A stretch of 5,647 nucleotides of DNA, taken from assembly GCA_030691985.1 (NCBI GenBank), contig JAUYDB010000143.1:1-5647 (forward strand). The letters run 5' to 3'. Positions 1-4,876 of this stretch are shown here, in pieces. Position numbers and translations under genes: made by a program. Each line of letters begins with the position of its first letter. Positions within the stretch are counted from its first letter, which is position 1. The stretch comes from Candidatus Omnitrophota bacterium. Lineage in GTDB: Bacteria; Omnitrophota; Gorgyraeia; 2-01-FULL-45-10. The notes beneath the pieces are model-generated. The model saw only the letters and a list, made by a program, of their open reading frames with translations. It ran no database searches and was not told the origin of the DNA.

Positions 1-413
1 AGAAGGAATTCTTTGAGCAGTTTATTACGGTTTCCGGCGTCGGCCCGAAAGCGGCCTGCAGGGCATTGACCATGTCGTTCTCTGAAATAGCCGAGGCTAT
101 AGACAAAGGTGATGTGGCGTTTCTGAAGACCCTGCCCGGCATAGGTGAGCAGAAGGCAAGAGAGATCGTCGCCAAGCTTCAGGGTAAGGTCGGGAAGTTC
201 GGGCTGATTCAGGACCGGTTCGCGGGAGAGGCCCTGAGGGTAAAAGAGGATATAAAAGAAGAAGCGCTCGGAGTCCTTCTGCAATTACAATATAAGAAGA
301 GCGAAGCGCGCGACATGATCGAGAAGGCGGTAAAGCGTAATCCCGGCGTAACGACGTGCGAAGAGATGCTTAATGAAGTATATAGAGGCGCAAGGATGAG
401 AGATAATGGATAA
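1..413 (+). CDS. ruvA: Holliday junction branch migration protein RuvA (5' truncated)
   Basis: RuvA forms the tetramer that binds four-way Holliday junctions and loads RuvB hexamers for branch migration during recombinational repair in the cytoplasm. The window opens inside the gene; the reading frame starts at base 3 and gives 136 residues, roughly the last two thirds of a protein usually near 200 residues. The N-terminal OB-fold domain is lost to the window edge. Two helix-hairpin-helix motifs are visible: VSGVGPKAA (visible residues 10-18) and LPGIGEQKAREI (44-55), followed by the typical AKLQGK. After a charged linker comes the small C-terminal domain III (about residues 83-136), which contacts RuvB. 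There is no stop between base 3 and the TAA at 411-413, and the TTG or ATG codons near 66-74 lie inside the first conserved domain, so they are not starts. The end overlaps the ruvB start by 8 bp, implying coupled translation. Identification is firm. Confidence 0.95.
   Translation, partial: KEFFEQFITVSGVGPKAACRALTMSFSEIAEAIDKGDVAFLKTLPGIGEQKAREIVAKLQGKVGKFGLIQDRFAGEALRVKEDIKEEALGVLLQLQYKKSEARDMIEKAVKRNPGVTTCEEMLNEVYRGARMRDNG
392..396 (+). promoter_or_regulatory. Ribosome binding site for ruvB
   Basis: AAGGA lies inside the ruvA 3' end, 9 bases before the ATG at 406. It is the best Shine-Dalgarno-like sequence near the start of ruvB. It matters because it supports translation beginning upstream of the heptamer array, so the array would be translated. 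A second purine-rich stretch (GGAAGGGAG, about 501-509) lies downstream of the array but has no ATG, GTG or TTG in the ruvB frame after it. Confidence 0.55.
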
Positions 414-1527
414 ATTACAAATCCCAAATCCCAAATCTCAAACGAAATCCCAAATCCCAAATCCCAAATCCCAAATAAATTCCAATAAGACCAACCCGGG
501 CGGAAGGGAGAAGCTGATAACGGCCAAGGAGACGGATGATGACCAGATACTTAATATCTCGCTTCGGCCTTCGAGGCTGGCCGATTTTATCGGCCAGAAA
601 GAGCTTGTCGAGAATCTGAAGGTTTCGCTTGAGGCGGCAAAGAAGCGAAGCGAGCCTATAGACCATACGCTCCTTTCCGGTCCGCCGGGGCTTGGCAAGA
701 CCTCTCTGGCGCATATTATAGCCCATGAGATGGGTACCAAGATTACGGCGACGAGCGGGCCTGCCATTGAAAGGGCGGGGGACCTGATAGGCATACTCAC
801 AAATCTCGCGCAGGGTGATATACTTTTCATCGATGAGATACACCGGCTTTCGAAGACTGTGGAAGAATTCATATATCCCGCGATGGAGAATTTTGAAATA
901 GATTTCGTGATAGATAAAGGGCCTTACGCGAAGACGATAAAGTTTAATCTTAAACACTTTACTTTAATAGGCGCTACGACGCGGGCAGGGCTTTTGACGG
1001 CTCCGCTCAGGTCGAGGTTCGGGATATTCCATCACCTCGATTTTTACGAAGCGGAGGACCTCGTTAAGATACTGACGCGTTCGGCAAAACTGCTTAATAT
1101 ATCGATAGACAAAGATGCGGCCGAAGAAATAGCCAGGCGTTCTCGCGGGTCGCCGAGGGTGGCTAACAGGCTGCTAAGGCGCGTAAGGGACTGGGTCCAG
1201 GTCAAAAGAGACGGGAAGATAACTAAAGAGGCGGCCGAGGAGGCGCTTAAGAGTCACGGTATAGACAAGCTCGGCCTTGACAATATTGATAGAAAAGTTA
1301 TAAACATTATCCGCGAGTCGTTCGGCGGCGGGCCTGTTGGAGTTGAATCCATAGCGGCGACGCTGAACGAAGAGCCGGATACGATCGTAGATGTGGTCGA
1401 ACCTTTCCTTTTGAAGATAGGTTTACTGAAGCGGACCCCGCGCGGAAGAGAGCTCACCCGTCAGGCTTATGAACATATGGGGTTTTCCCGTACCCCGAAA
1501 GAGACGCAAGAAAAGGGACTCTTTTGA
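406..1527 (+). CDS. ruvB: Holliday junction branch migration DNA helicase RuvB, with repeat-encoded N-terminal extension
   Basis: RuvB is the AAA+ hexameric ATPase that pumps DNA through the RuvA-bound Holliday junction. The 373-residue product shows Walker A GPPGLGKT (92-99), Walker B LFIDE (140-144), sensor 1 GATTR (189-193), the arginine-finger segment APLRSRFG (199-206), a sensor 2 region GSPRVANRLLRR (248-259) and a C-terminal winged helix ending RTPRGRELT. Family members usually have about 20-30 residues before the conserved LRP...IGQ block; here LRP begins at residue 53. The extra residues come from a CAAATCC array translated as IPNPKSQ heptapeptides (about residues 6-24). No ATG, GTG or TTG occurs in frame between codon 1 and the conserved block, and ATG406 has a good ribosome site, so I keep this start. 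MDKL at residues 1-4 and REKLITAKE at 34-42 look like the two sides of an insertion into an ancestral M-x-K-L-I-T-type N-terminus; that part is inference. Confidence 0.95.
   Translation: MDKLQIPNPKSQTKSQIPNPKSQINSNKTNPGGREKLITAKETDDDQILNISLRPSRLADFIGQKELVENLKVSLEAAKKRSEPIDHTLLSGPPGLGKTSLAHIIAHEMGTKITATSGPAIERAGDLIGILTNLAQGDILFIDEIHRLSKTVEEFIYPAMENFEIDFVIDKGPYAKTIKFNLKHFTLIGATTRAGLLTAPLRSRFGIFHHLDFYEAEDLVKILTRSAKLLNISIDKDAAEEIARRSRGSPRVANRLLRRVRDWVQVKRDGKITKEAAEEALKSHGIDKLGLDNIDRKVINIIRESFGGGPVGVESIAATLNEEPDTIVDVVEPFLLKIGLLKRTPRGRELTRQAYEHMGFSRTPKETQEKGLF
418..477 (+). repeat. CAAATCC heptanucleotide tandem array inside ruvB
   Basis: About seven copies of the 7-bp unit CAAATCC are present: two perfect copies, one with a single mismatch, a degenerate 12-base stretch containing a partial copy, then three more perfect copies and a partial one. 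Because 7 is not a multiple of 3, every forward frame reads the same heptapeptide (IPNPKSQ) with no stop, and the reverse strand reads GFGIWDL, also with no stop. The array can therefore sit in a gene without interrupting it. It explains the long antisense open frames over this region. Confidence 0.93.
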
Positions 1528-1578
1528 TCCTTCGACAAAAGCTCAGGATCAAACCCTGAGTCTGTCGAAGGGTTTGAT
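1528..1578. repeat. Dispersed-type palindrome (CCTTCGACA...TGTCGAAGG)
   Basis: This starts directly after the ruvB stop. The outer arms CCTTCGACA (1529-1537) and TGTCGAAGG (1563-1571) pair perfectly over 9 bp, and the inner arms CTCAGG (1542-1547) and CCTGAG (1555-1560) add 6 bp around a 7-base loop. A second, mutually exclusive pairing exists: ATCAAACCC (1548-1556) with GGGTTTGAT (1570-1578), 9 bp perfect. The sequence resembles a palindrome I recall as recurrent in environmental bacterial genomes, probably a REP-like element. No T-tract follows, so it does not look like an intrinsic terminator. Confidence 0.8.
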
Positions 1579-1580
1579 TG

Positions 1581-1608
1581 AGCTTTTAGCTGAAAGCTGA
1601 AAGCTAAA
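1581..1608. repeat. AGCTGAA-type heptamer array upstream of queH
   Basis: Four consecutive 7-base units all begin AGCT: AGCTTTT, AGCTGAA, AGCTGAA and AGCTAAA. The array ends two bases before the queH GTG start codon, so it occupies the position where a ribosome binding site would be; none is obvious. The first two units can also pair with the later ones (AGCTTTTAGC against GCTGAAAGCT, one wobble), giving a possible small hairpin over the translation initiation region. Confidence 0.75.
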
Positions 1609-1609
1609 C

Positions 1610-2140
1610 GTGAATATATTGCTGCACATCTGCTGCGCGCCCTGCGCCATATTTCCAATTGAAGGATTGCGAAAAGAAGGCCATGAGGCAGCCGGTTTTT
1701 TTTATAATCCGAATGTCCATCCCTATTCCGAGTATAAAAAAAGAAGGGCGGCGGCGGAGAAATACGCCTTAGAGGCCGGGCTTTCCGTCACATCTTCAGA
1801 TTACGATATAGAGAATTGGTTTCAGCATATCGCCTATAATGAAGCGCCGAAGAACAGGTGTCCTGTATGCTGGCGGCTCAGGATGGAGAGGGCGGCTAAA
1901 TTTGCCAAAACCAGCGAGTTTGACGCGTTCACCACAACGCTTTTAGGCAGTCCTTATCAGGACCACGGCATTGTCAAAAAGATATGCGAGGATATGGCAA
2001 AGCAGGTCGATATCAAATTCTACTATAAAGACTTCCGGCCAGGTTTCAGGGAAGCGCATGATAAGGCAAGGTCTAAAGGGATCTATTGCCAGAGCTATTG
2101 TGGGTGCGTCTTTTCGGAGAAGGAGAGATTGGAAAAATAG
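1610..2140 (+). CDS. queH: Epoxyqueuosine reductase QueH (DUF208)
   Basis: QueH carries out the last step of queuosine biosynthesis, reducing epoxyqueuosine to queuosine in tRNA anticodons with an iron-sulfur cluster; it is the non-homologous replacement for cobalamin-dependent QueG. The 176-residue product has the family's signature elements: HICCAPC at the N-terminus (C8, C9, C12), YNPNVHPYSEYKKR (32-45), RCPVCWRLR (C84, C87), TTTLLGSPYQDHG (108-120), YYKDFRPGFREA (138-149) and YCQSYCGC (C160, C164, C166). The CC and CxxC pairs are the expected cluster ligands, and the C-terminal CxC is a likely redox pair. The start is GTG, chosen because family members begin within a few residues of LLHxCCAPC; no clear ribosome site precedes it. 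The TAG stop lies in the left arm of the following palindrome. Linkage with queA and tgt supports the assignment. Confidence 0.95.
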   Translation: MNILLHICCAPCAIFPIEGLRKEGHEAAGFFYNPNVHPYSEYKKRRAAAEKYALEAGLSVTSSDYDIENWFQHIAYNEAPKNRCPVCWRLRMERAAKFAKTSEFDAFTTTLLGSPYQDHGIVKKICEDMAKQVDIKFYYKDFRPGFREAHDKARSKGIYCQSYCGCVFSEKERLEK

Positions 2141-2191
2141 GGACTGTCCCAAAAGTATCTATTTCGTATTGATTGGGACTGTCCCTATTTT
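2133..2191. repeat. GGGACTGTCCC palindromic element covering the queH stop
   Basis: The arms AAAATAGGGACTGTCCC (2134-2150) and GGGACTGTCCCTATTTT (2175-2191) are inverted copies of each other over 17 bases with a single T-T mismatch in the centre, and each GGGACTGTCCC is itself a palindrome around one base. The spacer between arms is 24 bases. The TAG stop of queH is part of the left arm. The hairpin ends in TATTTT, but these bases are in the stem rather than a free U-tract, so a terminator role is uncertain. The overall form is that of a REP- or MITE-like dispersed element. Confidence 0.85.
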
Positions 2192-2204
2192 ACCCTAGGT
2201 CTAC

Positions 2205-2429
2205 ATGCTTAATTTGACACATCTCGGCAAATCGTTGATTTTATTTGGCATACTGATTATCGCGGTAGGAGCGGTCTTTATGTTCGGTGGGAAGCTCTCA
2301 TGGTTCGGACGGCTTCCGGGCGATATATATATTCAGAAGAAGAACTTCACATTATTTTTTCCTGTAACGACCTCCATAATTCTTTCAATCCTCATCTCCC
2401 TTGCGATGATATTATTGCGGCGAAGATGA
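2205..2429 (+). CDS. DUF2905 family small membrane protein
   Basis: This 74-residue protein of unknown function fits the DUF2905 family, short inner-membrane proteins with two transmembrane helices around a conserved GRLPGDI motif. Here helix 1 spans about residues 8-28, the motif lies at 35-41 (preceded by a GGKLSWF stretch), helix 2 spans about 48-70, and the protein ends in a positively charged LRRR. The length is normal for the family. A weak AGG lies 5 bases before the ATG. The stop codon overlaps the next start in the arrangement ATGA, indicating translational coupling with the SpoIID-like gene. The family is often found next to ruvB, queH or queA, so this is expected synteny. No biochemical role is known to me. 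Confidence 0.9.
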   Translation: MLNLTHLGKSLILFGILIIAVGAVFMFGGKLSWFGRLPGDIYIQKKNFTLFFPVTTSIILSILISLAMILLRRR

Positions 2430-3586
2430 AGACACCTGCGCGCGCCATACTGATATTTATTATCATTTTTCTCTGCTGTCCTTTCTGTGTTACGCCTTCC
2501 GAAATAGCCAATAACGCGGTGATGCGGGTTTCGATAACGGATGACGTGGATTCGGTTTATCTGGCCCTGAAGGGAAGATATAAGATCTACGCCGCCGGTT
2601 CCGAAAACACAGTGAAAGAAGGGCCTTTTTTTTCCGGCACAGTCTCCGCTACCCGAGACGGTTTACGCATAGGCAAGGAGGATATCAGGGTTAATGCGGT
2701 CAGGGTCAGGGTGGCGAGAGACTCCAACATATATCTGAACAACAGGAGATTCAGGGGCGATATAGATATATTCCGTAAGGATAACGGCAGGCTTATGATC
2801 ATAAATTATATCGGACTGGACAAATACCTTTACGGGGTGTTATATCATGAAGTTTCCCATCGTTGGCCGATGGAGGTCCTGAAAGCCCAGGCGATCGCCG
2901 CCAGGACGTTTGCGCTATATCAGGCCCGCCAGAACGCTCTTAAAGCCTATGACCTTCGCAGCGATATCTATTCACAGGTTTACGGCGGGAGGACATCCGA
3001 AAAATGGTCTACGACGAAAGCCGTAAATCTGACAAAAGGTAAGGTGCTTTCATATAAGGGCGATATCTTTCCTGCCTATTATCATGCCACATGCGCCGGC
3101 TACACAGAGGATGCCTTCAATCTATGGAAGATCGACATAGAGCCTCTTAAAGGAGTTCCATGCGATTTTTGCAAACTCTCTCCTCACTACAGATGGATGA
3201 AAGAGATTCCGCTCTCCCGGATTGAAGACAGATTGATGTCCGCCGGCTATAAAATCAGGGGGATCTCTTCCTTTTCAGTATTATCTAAAAATAGATCAGG
3301 AAGGGCGGAGAGGCTGGATATAAATGCAGGGAACGGAACGTCGGCTGTTTTGACCGGGAAGGACTTCAGGCAGATAATCGGGCCGAATGAGATACGAAGC
3401 GCTAAATTCACAGTGTTGGCCGTTTCGAATAAACTTTGCCTGGAAGGCCTGGGGTGGGGGCATGGCGTAGGCATGTGCCAGTGGGGCGCCTACGGCATGG
3501 CGCGAAAAGGAAAGAAGGCGGAAGAGATCCTGAAATATTACTATCCCGGCGCGGAGATTACAACGATCGACAAGGTAAGGCTGTAA
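2426..3586 (+). CDS. Secreted SpoIID/LytB domain protein (probable peptidoglycan lytic transglycosylase)
   Basis: SpoIID-type proteins cleave glycan strands of peptidoglycan or stimulate amidases. In endospore formers SpoIID acts in engulfment, but the domain is widespread in non-sporulating bacteria, so I give no symbol. The 386-residue product starts at the ATG overlapping the DUF2905 stop, giving an N-terminal signal or anchor segment (hydrophobic residues about 8-22, KTPAR before it). The core motif YLYGVLYHEVSHRWPMEVLK (134-153) contains the candidate catalytic glutamate E142 and is followed by AQAIAARTFAL. H220 and C223 (YYHATCAG) with C246 and C249 (CDFC) are a plausible metal site, by analogy with the zinc-bound clostridial SpoIID. 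The C-terminus carries GLGWGHGVGMCQWGAYGMA (341-359), typical of the family. An in-frame ATG at 2300 exists but would lie deep in the DUF2905 gene and lose the signal sequence, so it is rejected. The TAA stop is part of a 14-bp sequence repeated at the queA stop. Confidence 0.92.
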   Translation: MKTPARAILIFIIIFLCCPFCVTPSEIANNAVMRVSITDDVDSVYLALKGRYKIYAAGSENTVKEGPFFSGTVSATRDGLRIGKEDIRVNAVRVRVARDSNIYLNNRRFRGDIDIFRKDNGRLMIINYIGLDKYLYGVLYHEVSHRWPMEVLKAQAIAARTFALYQARQNALKAYDLRSDIYSQVYGGRTSEKWSTTKAVNLTKGKVLSYKGDIFPAYYHATCAGYTEDAFNLWKIDIEPLKGVPCDFCKLSPHYRWMKEIPLSRIEDRLMSAGYKIRGISSFSVLSKNRSGRAERLDINAGNGTSAVLTGKDFRQIIGPNEIRSAKFTVLAVSNKLCLEGLGWGHGVGMCQWGAYGMARKGKKAEEILKYYYPGAEITTIDKVRL

Positions 3587-3595
3587 AATTTTCCG
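3582..3595 (+). repeat. 14-bp direct repeat TGTAAAATTTTCCG at the SpoIID-like stop (copy 1)
   Basis: The same 14 bases occur at 4619-4632, where they contain the queA TAA stop and the left end of the 213-bp inverted structure. Here they contain the TAA stop of the SpoIID-like gene and most of the 17-bp gap before queA. A perfect 14-bp match in the same position relative to two different stop codons is unlikely by chance in 5.6 kb, but AT-rich composition weakens the argument. Confidence 0.6.
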
Positions 3596-3603
3596 TGAAA
3601 TAT

Positions 3604-4623
3604 ATGAAACTTTCGGAGTTTGATTATGCGCTGCCGGAGGGATTGATCGCGCAGTATCCGGCCGAAAGGCGCGAGAAGTGCCGGCTGATGGTGATTGACC
3701 GGAAGAGTCGTTCCATCTCTCATAAGACCTTTGAGGATATTACCGGGTATTTTAAGCGGGGCGACCTCCTCGTTTTGAATAATACGAAGGTCATACCGGC
3801 GAGGCTTTTCGGGAAGCGAAGGACCGGCGGAAAGGTTGAGTTGTTTTTGTTGGAGAAAGAAGGCCCGACCTGCGAAGCGCTTGCCAGGCCATCAGGGCGG
3901 CTTAAAGAGGGCGAGAAGATAATTCTGGAATCGGGCGATGAAGTGGAGGTTTTGAATAGGGGTGAGGTCGGGAGATTTGTAAGATTCGGACGAGCATTAG
4001 ATGATATTCTGATGGAGGTTGGGCATATCCCCCTTCCGCCGTATATCAAAAGGGGGGACGAAGAATCGGATAAGCATAATTACCAGACAGTATATGCCAA
4101 TAAGGAAGGCGCGACAGCAAGCCCGACAGCGGGGCTGCATTTTACAGAGGCCCTGATAGAGGATATCAGGGGGCGAGGGGTAAGGATCGAGTATGTAACG
4201 TTGCACACAAATTACGGGACTTTTGCTCCGATAACGACGGAAGATGTCGAGCGCCATAAAATGCACAAAGAGTATTTCGAGCTTCCGGGGAAGACGGCGG
4301 AAGCAGTAAACGAAACAAAAAAGAATGGCGGCAGGATATTCGCGGTAGGGACGACGACAACACGGACCCTGGAACACTGCGCATCGCTCGATACGCAATG
4401 CGAGATGCGCCACGCGAAAGGGCATACCGGCTTTTATATATACCCTGGCTATGGTTTTAAGGTCGTCGATTGTATGATTACGAACTTTCATCTGCCTAAG
4501 TCGACGTTAATGCTTCTAGTATGCGCGTTTGCCGGAAAAGAATTGATATTCGAGGCATATCGCAAGGCGATTGAGGACAGCTACCGTTTTTTCAGTTACG
4601 GCGACGCGATGCTGATATTGTAA
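3604..4623 (+). CDS. queA: S-adenosylmethionine:tRNA ribosyltransferase-isomerase QueA
   Basis: QueA transfers and isomerises the ribosyl group of S-adenosylmethionine onto preQ1 in tRNA, making epoxyqueuosine. The 339-residue product is full length for the family. It begins MKLSEFDYALPEGLIAQYP, the typical start, which is why ATG3604 is preferred over the in-frame GTG at 3595. Conserved blocks follow: GDLLVLNNTKVIPARLFG (53-70), GGKVELFLL (75-83), EALARPSGRLKEGE (91-104), GHIPLPPYIKR (140-150), ASPTAGLHFTE (172-182), GTFAPI (205-210), VGTTTTRTLE (248-257), FYIYPGYGFKVVD (277-289), ITNFHLPKSTL (292-302) and SYRFFSYGDAMLIL at the C-terminus. Some positions differ from the usual bacterial sequence: LHTNYGTF where LHVGAGTF is common, and GATASPTAG where GAVAAPTAG is common. 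The loop 259-273 is encoded by a degenerate heptamer array. There is no strong ribosome site, so translation probably follows from the gene 17 bp upstream. Confidence 0.96.
   Translation: MKLSEFDYALPEGLIAQYPAERREKCRLMVIDRKSRSISHKTFEDITGYFKRGDLLVLNNTKVIPARLFGKRRTGGKVELFLLEKEGPTCEALARPSGRLKEGEKIILESGDEVEVLNRGEVGRFVRFGRALDDILMEVGHIPLPPYIKRGDEESDKHNYQTVYANKEGATASPTAGLHFTEALIEDIRGRGVRIEYVTLHTNYGTFAPITTEDVERHKMHKEYFELPGKTAEAVNETKKNGGRIFAVGTTTTRTLEHCASLDTQCEMRHAKGHTGFYIYPGYGFKVVDCMITNFHLPKSTLMLLVCAFAGKELIFEAYRKAIEDSYRFFSYGDAMLIL
4379..4420 (+). repeat. Degenerate period-7 array inside queA
   Basis: Six successive 7-base blocks can be aligned: GCGCATC, GCTCGAT, ACGCAAT, GCGAGAT, GCGCCAC and GCGAAAG; five begin GC and one AC. 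The stretch also has an inverted component, GCGCATC (4379-4385) against GATGCGC (4404-4410). It encodes QueA residues 259-273, the low-conservation loop between VGTTTTRTLE and the YPGY block. The units resemble an ATACGCA/ATACGCG heptamer family I recall from environmental genomes. Degeneracy makes this less certain than the other arrays. Confidence 0.4.
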
Positions 4624-4835
4624 AATTTTCCGGATCGACCCTCTAGGACATAAGGCCAGGGGGCTTCGCCTAATTTTGTTATCAAGGAATAAAACCTTTA
4701 AGTTTTGTCATTTTAAGCTTTACAACAGCTATGGATATAGCGGTCATAAACGTTTTAGCGTAGTGCATAGGTAACAAAATTTATACGGCTCAACCCCCAT
4801 GACCTTATGTCCTTCAGCAGGGACGAAAAATTTTA
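4621..4835. mobile_element. 213-bp TA-flanked inverted structure, possible MITE or structured RNA
   Basis: Most of the queA-tgt gap folds on itself in nested order. AAAATTTT (4622-4629) pairs with AAAATTTT (4827-4834). AGGACATAAGG (4645-4655) pairs with CCTTATGTCCT (4803-4813), and GGGGG (4659-4663) with CCCCC (4794-4798). GCC (4668-4670) pairs with GGC (4787-4789) and AATTTTGTTA (4672-4681) with TAACAAAATT (4772-4781), 10 bp perfect. TAAAAC and TTTA (4690-4700) pair with TAAA and GTTTTA (4747-4757). The apex is GCTAT-GGAT-ATAGC (4728-4741). A TA lies at each outer edge, as expected for TA-targeting IS630/Tc1-mariner MITEs. The left TA is part of the queA stop codon. No sizeable open frame is inside. 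An alternative is a rod-shaped non-coding RNA; sequence alone does not decide. Confidence 0.6.
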
Positions 4836-4862
4836 CTGGGTCGGAAATGGTATCAAAAATTT

Positions 4863-4867
4863 ACAGG
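4863..4867 (+). promoter_or_regulatory. Ribosome binding site for tgt
   Basis: ACAGG lies 9 bases before the ATG of tgt. It is a modest Shine-Dalgarno match but supports ATG4877, which is also where family alignment places the start. The leader 4836-4876 after the inverted structure shows no other clear signal. Confidence 0.45.
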
Positions 4868-4876
4868 TTTTAACTT

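Noticed and set aside
418..477. CRISPR array
   Set aside because: Units are 7 bp, contiguous and without spacers; no cas gene is present.
415..957. Long antisense open frames over ruvB
   Set aside because: They are opposite a strongly conserved RuvB sequence and gain length from the stop-free heptamer array; their translation shows no recognisable domain.
1529..1578. Intrinsic terminator after ruvB
   Set aside because: The stem is not followed by a T-run, and the sequence has the form of a dispersed palindromic repeat.
1971..2198. Forward 75-codon open frame overlapping queH and the palindrome
   Set aside because: It is a shifted frame of queH; its tail is translated GGGACTGTCCC repeat.
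2300..2425. Upstream in-frame ATG for the SpoIID-like gene
   Set aside because: It would lie within the DUF2905 gene and bury the signal sequence; the ATGA overlap start at 2426 fits better.
3436..3603. Upstream extension of queA
   Set aside because: It overlaps the conserved C-terminus of the SpoIID-like gene; QueA proteins begin at MKLSxFDY.
4624..4876. preQ1 riboswitch upstream of tgt
   Set aside because: The gap is explained by a symmetric inverted structure; I could not identify the compact preQ1 aptamer with its A-rich tail, and tgt is not a usual target of that switch.
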